Source: Plesiocystis pacifica SIR-1
GTDB taxonomy: Bacteria > Myxococcota_A > Polyangia > Nannocystales > Nannocystaceae
Direction: 5' to 3'
DNA: 64,000 nucleotides
Assembly: GCF_000170895.1 (NCBI RefSeq)
Contig: NZ_ABCS01000002.1
Span: 1 to 64,000, forward strand
A program made the position numbers and the translations under genes. The notes under the pieces were generated by a model. That model was not told the DNA's origin and searched no databases. It saw only the letters and a program-made list of their open reading frames with translations. This document shows, piece after piece, positions 18,096-26,409 of the stretch (its first letter is position 1; each line of letters begins with the position of its first letter).

Positions 18096-19067
18096 ATGCG
18101 CCCCCAGCCCAGAGCCCTGCTCAGGGACTGTGAAGTTTTCACAGTCCCTGAGCACTTTAGCCGTCGTGGACGACGCCACGCCCGCCCTGCCCCACGTCCA
18201 CGACTCAGCCTGAGCCTCGCGCTCGTTCCCGCCCTCGGCTGCGGCGATCGACTCGCCGCAGACTGCGAGCACGGCGAAGACGAGAGCGCGGCCGCCCTCG
18301 CCGAGCGGCCCTGGCTCCTCGCCATCGACGAGTCCGACCCGCCCGAAGGCGACGGCCAACCCGTCGACGCTCTGATCCGCGTCCGCCTCGACCCCGGGCA
18401 CGAGGGCGAGCGCGAGGTCCTGTGCCCGAGCCTCGCCCTGCCCCCGGAGCTCCCGGCCGACACCAACTTCACCTCCCTCGTGGTCCAGGGCGAGCGCCTC
18501 TACGCCTCGGCCTTGCTCGAGACCTGGGGCGACACCCTGGTCGAGGTCGACCCCTGCACCTGCACGGCGAGCGTGGTCGGCAGCTACGGCTTCACGCAGG
18601 TCGCAGGGCTCGCGGCCGCCGACGAGCTCGGCGGTCTGTTTGGTCTGGCCGCCGAGGGCGACGCGCTGCTGACCATCGACGCCGCCAACGCCAACGCCGA
18701 GGCCCTCGTCGAGCTCGGGGCGGACTGGGGGTCCAACGCCTTGAGCCCCGCGCGAACTGACGGCGCGGTCGAGCTCTACGCCCTCGACGCGCGCTCCGAC
18801 CGGCTCTACACCTTCCGCGCCAGCGACGGCCTGAGCATGGGCAGCGTGCCGCTGAGTCAGCCCCTGTTGACCGCGGGGCTCGAGCTGCACCCGGAGATCG
18901 AGCGGCTCTACGCGTGCGGGGTCGAGGGCCGCGAGACCGCGCTCTACGAGCTCACGCCGGACTCGGGGGCGCTGCGCATGATCGCCGACGGGGTGTTCGC
19001 CAGCGCCTGCGACAACCTGGCCGCGCCGAGCGGGCCGATCGCCTGCATTCCGGACGACTTCGAGTAG
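18096..19067 (+). CDS. Lipoprotein with a repeat inserted in its signal peptide
   Basis: 323 residues as read from ATG 18096. Residues 10-37 are encoded by an in-frame 84-bp family-1 repeat (18124-18207), which pushes the hydrophobic core and lipobox (LVPALGC) 28 residues from the start. Removing the repeat leaves a compact lipoprotein signal: MRPQPRALL, then LSLALVPALGC. The mature part looks like a degenerate propeller (LVVQGERLYASALLETWGDT, LDARSDRLYTFRASDG) with several Cys. Function is unknown. Export of the present form is uncertain because of the long, basic n-region. Confidence 0.7.
   Translation: MRPQPRALLRDCEVFTVPEHFSRRGRRHARPAPRPRLSLSLALVPALGCGDRLAADCEHGEDESAAALAERPWLLAIDESDPPEGDGQPVDALIRVRLDPGHEGEREVLCPSLALPPELPADTNFTSLVVQGERLYASALLETWGDTLVEVDPCTCTASVVGSYGFTQVAGLAAADELGGLFGLAAEGDALLTIDAANANAEALVELGADWGSNALSPARTDGAVELYALDARSDRLYTFRASDGLSMGSVPLSQPLLTAGLELHPEIERLYACGVEGRETALYELTPDSGALRMIADGVFASACDNLAAPSGPIACIPDDFE
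18124..18207 (+). repeat. Family-1 double-hairpin repeat, copy C (inside a gene)
   Basis: A single 84-bp unit with the small hairpin GGGACTGTGAA/TTCACAGTCCC, spacer GAGCACTTTAGCC and the 10-bp long-loop hairpin. The loop has one change (CCCGCCCTG instead of CCCTCCCTG). TCA occurs just before and at the end of the unit. It is the only copy in the window lying inside an open reading frame, near the 5' end rather than after a stop codon. Confidence 0.93.
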
Positions 19068-19129
19068 TCGAGGGCCTGATGAGCGCCGCGATCGCGCTCA
19101 GCACCCGGGCCGGTTCACGGCTCCAGCCG

Positions 19130-20902
19130 CTAGCTCCAGTGCGCTGCGATCTCGGCTTCCACGACGATCGGCACCGTGTGGACGAGCTCGCCCATGGCCG
19201 CGATCATGTGCGCCTCGACCATCGCCTTGCCCTCTTCGGCGCGCGCCTCCGGGACCTCCGCGAGGTACTCGTCGTGGACCACCAGCACGCCCCGCCCGCC
19301 GATGCTCGGGAGCTCGCGGTGCAGGCGGATCATCGCCGCCTTGAAGCCCTCGGCCGCGGTCCCCTGGACGGGGATGTTGAGGGCGGCGTTGAAGGAAAAG
19401 CGCCCGGCCGGGAAGGTCTTGCGCCGGCCCATGGCGGTGGTCACGGTGATCGCTTCGTGGTCGCCGCGCCGGGACAGGGCGCCGACGCGGCGGTGCCAGG
19501 CGGCGATGCCCGGGAAGGTGCGGAAGAAGGCCTCGCGGGCCTCGGCGGCCTGGCGCTCGTCGAGGTCGAGGCCGTAACCACTGGCGGCGTAGCTGCGAAA
19601 GCGGCGCGCGCCCATGCCAAACAAAAACCCAAAGTTGACGGCCTTGGCGAGCTTGCGCTCGTGGGACTCGACCTCGGGCTCGGGCTTGCCCGTCAAGGTC
19701 GCGGCGGTCGCCCGGTGCGGGTCGCGGCCCGCTCGAAACACGGCCCCCAGCGCGTCGCAGGGCGCGAGGTGGGCGGCCACGCGCAGCTCGATCTGGGCGT
19801 AGTCGGCGACGATCAAGCGGTGCCCCGGCGCGGGCACGAAGCAGGCCCGCAGGCCCGGGGCGGTGTACTCCGAGGGGACCTGCTGGAGGTTGGGCTCGGT
19901 GCACGAAAAGCGGCCCGAGTCGGCGGCCAGCGGGTGCAGGCGGCAGCGGATCCGGCGATCGGCGTCGACGAAGTCCCGGGCCCACCAGCGGTAGGTCGAG
20001 ACGAGCTTGTCGAGGCGCGCGGCCCGGGCCGCGACCCGGGCCTCGAAGTCCTCCTCGCTCTCCCCGGGTTCGGCGCTCGCCGTGTCGAGGCTCCGACGCT
20101 CCCGCACCCAGCCCCCGGCGACGCGCTCGAAGCCCGGCGCGTCCAGGCCGATGCCCGCCCGCTCCATCGCGACCACGGGCGTGAGCAGGTCGCACTCGAA
20201 CTGGTAGACCCCCGCGAGTCGACGCTCGCGCAGCTGGGGCGTGAACCGGCGCATCAGCGCCAAGATGGTCTCGGCCTCGGCGGCCAGGCGCTCGTGGAGG
20301 GTCTTGGCGCCCGCGCGTCCGAGCAGACCGGTCAGCGCCTGGTCCGGGAGCTCGTGGCCGAGGAACTCGCGCACGCTTCGCTCGAGGGGTCGGTGGTCGC
20401 GGTGGCGATCGGCCCCGGCGGCGAGCAGGGTCTCGGCGGTCTTGATGCAGCCGCGGCGTCGGGGCCAGGCGGCCTCGGGCAAGTGCTCGGCGAGGATGGT
20501 CAGGGCCCGCTGGGCGTCGTCGAAGACCACGTAGGGCGGGCGCGCGTCGGGCTCTCGGGCCTCGAAGAGCGGGCGCAGGGCCGCCACGCCCCCGAGCGCG
20601 CGCAGGGTCGCCGCGTCGAGGACGAGCACGTCGGGGCGCGCGGGTGACTCTTCCGCCTCGGCCTCGGCCGCGCCTTCGGGCCCCGGGTCTGCGGAGGCCG
20701 CAGCGGGCACGGCCACCGCGACCGCCTCGACGCAGGCGCCCCGAGCGTCGGCGCCGCTGCGCAGGCGCGAGCCCCGGGCGTCGCGGAGATCGAGGATCAC
20801 GCCGAGCACCGCAGGCGCCCGGGCGGCGATGCGCTCGAGGGCCCTCCGGCCCCGCTCGACCTCGGACACGACGAAGACCCGCGGCGTCGGCCAGCGCGGC
20901 AA
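19130..20902 (-). CDS. Small family-A DNA polymerase with degenerate exonuclease region
   Basis: 590 residues from a TTG; an in-frame stop lies 13 codons upstream, so it cannot be much longer. The polymerase core is complete: DSGRFSCTEPNLQQVP, motif A DYAQIELRVAAHL, motif B ERKLAKAVNFGFLFGMG, NIPVQGTAAEGFKAAM and motif C VVHDEYLAEVP. The N-terminal 250 residues occupy the place of the 3'-5' exonuclease, but I see no intact acidic DxE triad. It is far shorter than housekeeping DNA polymerase I, lacks the 5' nuclease, and resembles phage or accessory polymerases. No other replication gene is adjacent. Confidence 0.88.
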   Translation of the reverse strand: MPRWPTPRVFVVSEVERGRRALERIAARAPAVLGVILDLRDARGSRLRSGADARGACVEAVAVAVPAAASADPGPEGAAEAEAEESPARPDVLVLDAATLRALGGVAALRPLFEAREPDARPPYVVFDDAQRALTILAEHLPEAAWPRRRGCIKTAETLLAAGADRHRDHRPLERSVREFLGHELPDQALTGLLGRAGAKTLHERLAAEAETILALMRRFTPQLRERRLAGVYQFECDLLTPVVAMERAGIGLDAPGFERVAGGWVRERRSLDTASAEPGESEEDFEARVAARAARLDKLVSTYRWWARDFVDADRRIRCRLHPLAADSGRFSCTEPNLQQVPSEYTAPGLRACFVPAPGHRLIVADYAQIELRVAAHLAPCDALGAVFRAGRDPHRATAATLTGKPEPEVESHERKLAKAVNFGFLFGMGARRFRSYAASGYGLDLDERQAAEAREAFFRTFPGIAAWHRRVGALSRRGDHEAITVTTAMGRRKTFPAGRFSFNAALNIPVQGTAAEGFKAAMIRLHRELPSIGGRGVLVVHDEYLAEVPEARAEEGKAMVEAHMIAAMGELVHTVPIVVEAEIAAHWS

Positions 20903-21441
20903 GGGCTCGGTCTGGGCGGGCGCGGCGATGGACCGAGTCTACCAGGCGCACCTTGGGCTCGACCCGTGCGCGGGCCCAGACCTCCGAGCCTGGCGCTCGC
21001 GGCTTTGATCGCCATGAGCGGCGCGAGCTCGTCCGCGGCCACGCCCTCGAGCTCGAAGCGCGGGTTGGTCGTAGACCGGACCCGCCGCGAACATCCACTT
21101 CGAGGCCGACGCCCTCGCCGTGTACGCCCACGCCATGGCGTGGCGTGACGCGACCGGCATGATTGAAGCGATTGGCAACGATTGATGGCTGCGCGGCGTC
21201 TGCGGGAGCTCCCGCGCGTCGGCCTCGCTTTGGCCCAACCCCTCGGGCGTGCGCGCGTGGATGAAGATTTCTGACCCGCCGAAGCAACCGGGCCCAGAAC
21301 TTCGTTGCGTGCAACGGAGCGCACACCCCAAGGAGGGACCGCGCGCGAAAAATCACTCTGTCACCGCGCAGCCTTGCCGGCCGTTGCTGCGATTCGCTCC
21401 GCAGCCTGGAAAGTCCGAGCCGTGTTGCCTAATCAAGTTTC
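20903..21441. other. Intergenic region, possibly a decayed gene
   Basis: About 540 bp without a convincing gene. A plus-strand stretch ending at 21185 (…ADALAVYAHAMAWRDATG… then a stop) has strong third-position GC over some 30 codons, and fragments in other frames also look gene-like (FELEGVAADELAPLMAIK on the minus strand). This could be the remains of a disrupted gene. The last ~60 bp before the aminomutase gene is less GC-rich and should hold its promoter; I see no clear sigma-70 boxes. Confidence 0.3.
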
Positions 21442-22857
21442 ATGACTGACGCCGCGCCCACGAGCCTGCCGACGATCCAGCCCGCCAAGGCGCGAGCCCC
21501 GGAGCCGGAGCGCCGCGTCAAGCCGCCCGTCGACCCGGCGAGCCTGGTCCACCGCGACCTGCTCGGCGGCGAGTTTTGGCGCAAGATTCCCGCCTACAAA
21601 GACGTCGACGAGGCCACCTTCCTCGACTACCGCTGGCAGATGAAGCGCTCGGTCACCAAGGTCGACAAGCTGCTCGCGGGCCTCGCCGACCTGGCCAGCG
21701 AGGCGTTCGTCGCCGACCTGCGCGAGGGCTTCCGCCGGGCGCCCATGGCCGTGCGCGTCAGCCCCTACATGATCGCGCTGATCGACTGGTCCAAGCCCTA
21801 CGCCGACCCGATCCGCCGCCAGTTCATCCCGACCGGCTCGGAGCTGCTCCCCGACCACCCCAAGCTCGACCTCGACTCCCTCCACGAGCAGGCCGACGCT
21901 CCGGTCCCCGGGCTGACCCACCGCTACCCCGACAAGGCCCTGTTCCTGGCCCTCGACACCTGCCCGGTCTACTGCCGGTTCTGCACGCGCAGCTACGCCG
22001 TCGGCCTCGACACCGAGGAGGTCGAGAAGGTCAGCCTCAAGCCGACCAACGACCGCTGGGAGGCCGCCTTCGAGTACATCGCCTCGCGCCCCGAGCTCGA
22101 GGACATCGTGATCTCGGGCGGCGACTCCTACAACCTGCGCGCCGATCACATCAAGACCATCGGCGAGCGCCTGCTCGCCATGCCCAACATCCGGCGCATG
22201 CGCTTTGCGACCAAGGGCCCGGCCGTGATGCCGCAGAAGATCCTGACCGACACGGCCTGGGTCGACGCGCTGACCAGCATCCACGAGCAGGGCCGCAAGC
22301 TTCACAAGGAAGTCTGCATCCACACCCACTTCAACCACCCCAACGAGATCACGCAGATCAGCCAGCGGGCCATGAACCTGCTGTTCGAGCGGGGCATCAC
22401 CGTGCGCAACCAAAGCGTGCTGCAGCGCGGGGTCAACGACACGCCCGAGGCCATGGGTCAGCTAGTCAAGCGCCTGGCCCACGTCAACGTGCACCCCTAC
22501 TACGTCTACGTGCACGACCTCGTGAGGGGCGTCGAGAACCTGCGCACCACGGTGCAGACGGCGACGGCGATCGAAAAGGAGATCCGCGGGATGACGGCGG
22601 GCTTCAACACGCCGGTGTTCGTGGTCGACGCCCCCGGGGGCGGCGGCAAGCGGGACGCCCACTCCTACGAGTGGTACGACCGGGTCACCGGCGTCAGCGT
22701 CTACCGCAGCCCCAACGTCGACGCCGACGCCTTCTACTGCTACTTCGACCCCGTCGACCTGCTGCCCGCCGAGGGCCAGGCGCGCTGGGCCGACCCCAGC
22801 CAGCACGAGGCGATCGTCGCCGAGGCGATCGACAACGCCAAGAACCGCCCGGCCTGA
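21442..22857 (+). CDS. Lysine 2,3-aminomutase family radical SAM/PLP enzyme
   Basis: 471 residues. The radical SAM cluster motif is CPVYCRFCTR (CxxxCxxC), and the PLP-binding lysine is expected in DAPGGGGKRD. Other conserved blocks are DIVISGGDSYNLR and HTHFNHPNEIT. These enzymes move the alpha-amino group of lysine (or glutamate and relatives) to the beta carbon using SAM, a 4Fe-4S cluster and PLP. Specificity within the KamA/EamA group cannot be read here. It stands alone; its stop codon is the first base of a family-2 repeat followed by a family-1 unit. Confidence 0.9.
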   Translation: MTDAAPTSLPTIQPAKARAPEPERRVKPPVDPASLVHRDLLGGEFWRKIPAYKDVDEATFLDYRWQMKRSVTKVDKLLAGLADLASEAFVADLREGFRRAPMAVRVSPYMIALIDWSKPYADPIRRQFIPTGSELLPDHPKLDLDSLHEQADAPVPGLTHRYPDKALFLALDTCPVYCRFCTRSYAVGLDTEEVEKVSLKPTNDRWEAAFEYIASRPELEDIVISGGDSYNLRADHIKTIGERLLAMPNIRRMRFATKGPAVMPQKILTDTAWVDALTSIHEQGRKLHKEVCIHTHFNHPNEITQISQRAMNLLFERGITVRNQSVLQRGVNDTPEAMGQLVKRLAHVNVHPYYVYVHDLVRGVENLRTTVQTATAIEKEIRGMTAGFNTPVFVVDAPGGGGKRDAHSYEWYDRVTGVSVYRSPNVDADAFYCYFDPVDLLPAEGQARWADPSQHEAIVAEAIDNAKNRPA

Positions 22858-23011
22858 GCTCTGCTTTGCCCCCACAGCCGCCTGGGACCGGGGGCGCTTC
22901 GTCGCTGTCCGCTCCTCCGCTTTGGCTTGGTGGGCAATGGGGTTCGTGCCCTCGAGAGGGCATGTGGTCGCCCCCGCAAGCGGGGGCGTGGATTCCTTGA
23001 CAGTCTCTGAG
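22855..23011 (+). repeat. Family-2 structured repeat, copy 1
   Basis: A ~155-bp element starting at the TGAG of the aminomutase stop and ending CTCTGAG. It holds three hairpins: GCCCCC/GGGGGC near the start, GCCCT-CGAG-AGGGC in the middle, and GCCCCCG-CAAG-CGGGGGC near the end. A conserved core (CTCCGCTTTGGCTTGGTGGG, CAATGGGGTTCGTG) lies between hairpins one and two. Copies 2 (49.3 kb) and 3 (27.6 kb) share this order. No U-tract follows the last hairpin here. Confidence 0.88.
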
Positions 23012-23094
23012 TCGTGGACGTGGGGCAGGGAGGGCGTGGCGTCGTCCACGACGGCTAAAATAGTCAGGGACTGTGAAAAGTTCACAGTCCCTCA
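23008..23094 (-). repeat. Family-1 double-hairpin repeat, copy D (1 unit)
   Basis: A single unit, here on the minus strand, overlapping the last bases of the family-2 repeat. Read on the plus strand it is TGAG, the 10-bp stem with a G-rich loop, GGCTAAAATAGTCA and then GGGACTGTGAA/TTCACAGTCCC. It lies 3' of the aminomutase gene, in the same orientation relative to that gene as other copies. Confidence 0.93.
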
Positions 23095-23180
23095 GATCAG
23101 CCGTCACCGAAGCGAGGCTTCGGCCTACCAAGGATGAAACGGCGCCCCGCTGACTACTGATCGGTCAGTTTCGTATCAGA

Positions 23181-23273
23181 GGGGCAGGGAGGGCGTGGCG
23201 TCGTCCACGACGGCTAAAATAGACAGAGGGGCGGACAGGACTCGTTTTGGCCGACCCTCTGAGTCGTGGACGT
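23181..23273 (-). repeat. Family-1 repeat, copy E (degenerate)
   Basis: A broken copy. The G-rich loop and CGTCCACGACGGCTAAAATAGAC survive but the matching first stem arm is missing. It is followed by a decayed version of the alternative small hairpin (AGAGGGGCGGACAGG…CGTTTTGGCCGACCCTCT) and then the start of another unit (GAGTCGTGGACGTG) that stops abruptly. The rest of 23095-23419 shows no gene I can support. Confidence 0.8.
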
Positions 23274-23419
23274 GTCCAACTGGCTCGGGCTCCACTCCAT
23301 CGCGGCCACGGATGGGGGCAGGCGCACAGACCGAGCATCATGTAGGGCCCCAACCAGACGCGAAGGGAAGCCATGCTCCAAACCATGGCCGCCCCCCGCG
23401 TTCCCGTCACCGGATTCAC

Positions 23420-23794
23420 TCAGCCGGGGCTGGGCGCGCTCGGCTGCCACACGCCGAGCACGTTCCCGCTTGGATCGGCGAAGTGAAAGCGCCGACCCCC
23501 CGGGAAGCCGAAGATCGGCTCGACGATGGTCCCGCCCGCGCCTTCGACCGCCGCCAAGCTGGCCTCGAGGGCGCTCGAGCCGAGCACGACCAAGGGCGCG
23601 CCCGCGCTCGGGGCCGCGACCTCGCCCTGGGTCAGCCCGCCGATCTCGCCCTCGCCTCCGCTGCGCTGGATGCCCGAGTAGCCCGGCCCGTAGTCGTTGA
23701 AGGCCCAGCCGAAGGCGGCGGCGTAAAAGCGCTTGGACTCGGCCAGGTCGCGGACGGTGAATTCGATGTAGTCAATGGTGTGGTGGGTCGACAT
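23420..23794 (-). CDS. VOC (glyoxalase/bleomycin-resistance fold) protein
   Basis: 124 residues, one VOC domain. It begins DYIEFTVRDLAESKRFYAAAFGW and ends RRFHFADPSGNVLGVWQ, the two halves of the beta-alpha-beta-beta-beta fold, with a metal-ligand-type Glu in the first strand (IEFTV). Such small proteins act as dimers with varied metal-dependent or binding roles; no substrate can be assigned. It is 22 bp downstream of the DNA alkylation repair gene in the same direction and may be co-transcribed. Confidence 0.88.
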   Translation of the reverse strand: MSTHHTIDYIEFTVRDLAESKRFYAAAFGWAFNDYGPGYSGIQRSGGEGEIGGLTQGEVAAPSAGAPLVVLGSSALEASLAAVEGAGGTIVEPIFGFPGGRRFHFADPSGNVLGVWQPSAPSPG

Positions 23795-23816
23795 GGGTGC
23801 TTTCCTGAGTCTGAGC

Positions 23817-24944
23817 TCAGCTGGCGCCGACCAATTCGAAGTCGGCCATCGCCAGGCTCTTTCCGTTGATGAGTAGCTCGGCCCGGTGCGGGCCGTCGTG
23901 GTAGCGGCGGGTCGAGATCGGCCGAATGCCGTGCTGCTTGTCGAGGCGCAGGACCTCGCCCTTCTCGACGCGCCGGCGGGTCCACTTGAACACCTTGGCC
24001 CGGGTGCTGCCGTCGGCCTTGCGGTGGTGGATGGCGTAGTCGATGAGCAGGTCCTGGCTCGCCCGCGGGCGCAGCTCCACGCTCAGGCTCAGCGAGCCGC
24101 CAAACTGCAGGCGCTCGGGCCCGACCCGAAAGTGCGCCAGCCGGACCTTGGGCGGTCCGAAGCCCTGGAGCGCGAGGGCGCCGGGGTTGCCCGCCTTGAC
24201 CAGCCCGCGCAGGGCGTGGCGGACCACCCACGCCAGCGCGTCCGAGTCGTCCTCGGCCTGCCAGCGCGTGGCGACCTCCACGGCGAGCTGAGGGTGGTCC
24301 TTGCTGATGTCGTTGAGGTGGTTGGCGACGGAGCGGCGCACGTAGAGCTCGGGGTCGCCGCGCAGCTGGTCGAGCAACGCCAACGAGGGCCCCGGGTCGG
24401 CCTGGAGCGCTCGCAAGCGGCGACCCCAGGGCAAGCGCGGCCGGGTCCCCTCGCTGACCAGCCGACGCACGTGCACGTTGGGGTCCGAGACCCAGCGCTC
24501 GAGCCGGGCCCAGACCCGCTCGGGCTCGGCCTCGATGTAGGGGCGGATCGCAAACTCGCAGCTGGCCAGCGCGGTCAGCCCGTGCATGGTGTCGAGGGCC
24601 AGCTCGGGGTGCTCGAGGCCCCAACCCTCGACGTAGGTGCACAGCGGCCAGAAGGTGAACATCGTGCCCTCGAGGTCCCCGGTGCCCGGCACGCCACGCC
24701 GCGCGTTGGCGCCGCGGATGCGCGCCGAAGCCTCGGGGAAGCCCTCCGGCAAGGTCGCCGCGAGGGCCTCGGCGATGTGTTGGATGCGCGCCTTGAGCTC
24801 GAGCGCCCCGAGACCCCTGCGAGCCCTCCGCACGAAGCGCTCGGCCGGAAAGCTCGGGTCCTCGGCGCGCAGATGCTCGGCGAGGGCGCGGATCGTCGCG
24901 GACGACACCCGGTGCTTGAACGGGGCGGGCTTGGGCTCGGTCAT
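23817..24944 (-). CDS. DNA alkylation repair (AlkD-like HEAT repeat) protein
   Basis: 375 residues from ATG 24944. The protein is a right-handed stack of HEAT-like repeats: ERWVSDPNVHVRRLVSEGTRPRLPW, then DPELYVRRSVANHLNDISKDHP. The conserved WVSDPNVHVRRL and SVANHLNDISKD blocks match the COG4335-type AlkD/AlkC relatives, which excise alkylated bases without flipping them. The C-terminal 90 residues (LSLSVELRPRASQDLLIDYAI onward) look like the extra immunoglobulin-like domain of AlkC-type enzymes. It shares its orientation with the VOC gene. Confidence 0.88.
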   Translation of the reverse strand: MTEPKPAPFKHRVSSATIRALAEHLRAEDPSFPAERFVRRARRGLGALELKARIQHIAEALAATLPEGFPEASARIRGANARRGVPGTGDLEGTMFTFWPLCTYVEGWGLEHPELALDTMHGLTALASCEFAIRPYIEAEPERVWARLERWVSDPNVHVRRLVSEGTRPRLPWGRRLRALQADPGPSLALLDQLRGDPELYVRRSVANHLNDISKDHPQLAVEVATRWQAEDDSDALAWVVRHALRGLVKAGNPGALALQGFGPPKVRLAHFRVGPERLQFGGSLSLSVELRPRASQDLLIDYAIHHRKADGSTRAKVFKWTRRRVEKGEVLRLDKQHGIRPISTRRYHDGPHRAELLINGKSLAMADFELVGAS

Positions 24945-24985
24945 CGCAGGACCCAACCTACGACAGGGCTCCTGACAGCGTCCTG

Positions 24986-25621
24986 TCAGGAGTCGCGCAC
25001 CAGCTCCGCCCGCTCGATGCGATGCATGCGGAACTGTCGCTTGGCGTCGAGCTCGAGGTCGCGGCAGTTGAGCAGGGTCATCGTGCGCTCGATCAGCACG
25101 GCCTCCAGGCGGACCTCTCGCTCGCTGACGCCCCGGGACCCGCGGTAGGTGATGCGCAGGGGCGTGTCGTGGAGCCAGGCCTGCTCCACGGCCGCGCGGA
25201 CCTCGGGGGAGGCCGCCCGCGCCGGGACCCCGACCCACGCGAGCGTCGACACCAGGCGCCCGAGCTCCCGCTGACGCGCGGCCGGCAGCGCGCCCTGGAC
25301 CTTGTCGATGGCCGAGCGCAGAGTCTCGACGAAGGGCATCTGCCGGGTCTGCTCGAGCCACCGACCGGTCGTCACCAAGATCACGGCCTCGCGGGCGCTG
25401 AAGTTGACCGGAGGCAGGGAGTAGGACCGGTCCAGGGCCAGGCCCCCGCCCCGTCCGCGCTCGCCGATCACGGGCAAGGCCGCGGCGCGCAGGCTGTCGA
25501 GGTCGCGGTAGATGGTCCGCACCGAGACCTCGAAGCGCTCCGCCAGGGCCTCGGCCGTGATCCCCGTCCGACGCGCGCGCAGCAGCTCGGTGATGGCAAA
25601 CAAGCGCTCGGTCCGTCGCAC
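24986..25621 (-). CDS. HTH/WYL-domain transcriptional regulator
   Basis: 211 residues from GTG 25621 (VRRTERLFAITELLRAR); an upstream in-frame start would add residues of unlikely character. The N-terminal helix-turn-helix (ITAEALAERFEVSVRTIYRDLDSL) is the DeoR/YafY type. A linker (GERGRGGGLALDRSYSLPPVNFS) leads to a C-terminal half in the position of a WYL domain, ending LNCRDLELDAKRQFRMHRIER. Such regulators sense small ligands. It is divergent from the RidA gene with a palindrome between them, so it probably controls that gene and itself. Confidence 0.88.
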   Translation of the reverse strand: MRRTERLFAITELLRARRTGITAEALAERFEVSVRTIYRDLDSLRAAALPVIGERGRGGGLALDRSYSLPPVNFSAREAVILVTTGRWLEQTRQMPFVETLRSAIDKVQGALPAARQRELGRLVSTLAWVGVPARAASPEVRAAVEQAWLHDTPLRITYRGSRGVSEREVRLEAVLIERTMTLLNCRDLELDAKRQFRMHRIERAELVRDS

Positions 25622-25643
25622 GTCGACGAGCCTAGCAAAAAAC

Positions 25644-25661
25644 CTGACATATAGATGACAG
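25644..25661. promoter_or_regulatory. Candidate operator between the WYL regulator and ridA
   Basis: CTGACAT-ATAG-ATGACAG is a palindrome with seven-base arms mismatched only at the central A of each arm. It lies in the 62-bp divergent intergenic region, the most AT-rich stretch nearby, 22 bases from each start codon. Position and symmetry suit a dimeric regulator site. Confidence 0.45.
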
Positions 25662-25683
25662 TCGGATCTGGCAGACACCCCCC

Positions 25684-26085
25684 ATGCCGCACCTCGCGCT
25701 CAACCCCGCCGACCTCCACGACCCCACCGCCTTCGGCTACAGCCACACCGTCCGCATCCCCGCCGGCTCCGAGCTGGTGTTCGTCTCGGGCCAGTACGGC
25801 TCGAAGCGAGACGGCGCGGTGATCTCCGCCGCCTTCGCCGAGCAGGTCGACCGGGCCTTCGCCAACCTCGGCGTGGCCCTGGCCGCCCACGGCCTCGACT
25901 CGAGCCACGTCGTCCAGCTCCGCACCTACGTCGTGGGCCTCGACTTCGACAAGCTCGGCGTCATCGCCCGGACCATCGCCGCGCGCTGGCAGGCCGAGCC
26001 CCCGGCGCAGACCGTGCTCGGCGTGGCCAGCCTGGCGACCCCGGAGATCCACTTCGAGGTCGAGGCCATCGCCGCGCGCAGCTGA
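25684..26085 (+). CDS. Rid (YjgF/RidA) family protein
   Basis: 133 residues, one Rid domain: LVFVSGQYGSKRDG, FANLGVALAAHGLDSSHVVQLRTYVV and a C-terminal GVASLATPEIHFEVEAIA. RidA removes reactive enamine/imine intermediates; a catalytic Arg is expected near residue 100, but here the segment reads PAQTVLGVASLA, without the usual P-x-R, so deaminase activity is uncertain. It is divergent from the WYL regulator. Confidence 0.88.
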   Translation: MPHLALNPADLHDPTAFGYSHTVRIPAGSELVFVSGQYGSKRDGAVISAAFAEQVDRAFANLGVALAAHGLDSSHVVQLRTYVVGLDFDKLGVIARTIAARWQAEPPAQTVLGVASLATPEIHFEVEAIAARS

Positions 26086-26113
26086 GGGCTACCCCCTGCG
26101 CCTCGCGCCGGCT

Positions 26114-26332
26114 TCACTCCGCCTGCAGGCGCATCGAGCCGTGGATCGTGCTCGCGCACGCGAAGCCGCCCTGGTTCATGGACACGAAGTCCAAACCGTC
26201 CGCCGCCGTCGGCTCGCGGTCGAGCTCGAGCTGCGCGACGATCGTAGCGAACCTTCGCCAGCGCGGCTGTTCGAAGCGGGGAAACACCTCGACATCATTC
26301 GGTTTTTGCAGAATTGCGTGGCGCCGAGACAT
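26114..26332 (-). CDS. Small open frame, doubtful
   Basis: 72 codons with acceptable codon use, reading MSRRHAILQKPNDVEVF… and ending GGFACASTIHGSMRLQAE. I recognise no family. The AT content of the 5' part is higher than in neighbours, and the region between RidA and the channel gene (26086-26409) otherwise shows nothing. It may be a remnant. Confidence 0.25.
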   Translation of the reverse strand: MSRRHAILQKPNDVEVFPRFEQPRWRRFATIVAQLELDREPTAADGLDFVSMNQGGFACASTIHGSMRLQAE

Positions 26333-26409
26333 TGGGTGATGAGTCGCCTGCGGGCCCGCTGCTCGTTCAGCCTTCCGGGCTCCGGCACGGGTCGTTACCC
26401 TCCCCCCCG

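Noticed and set aside
23266-23700. A 144-codon frame running into the VOC gene on the other strand
   Set aside because: It is Arg/Ser/Pro-rich antisense sequence to a gene with clear VOC motifs.
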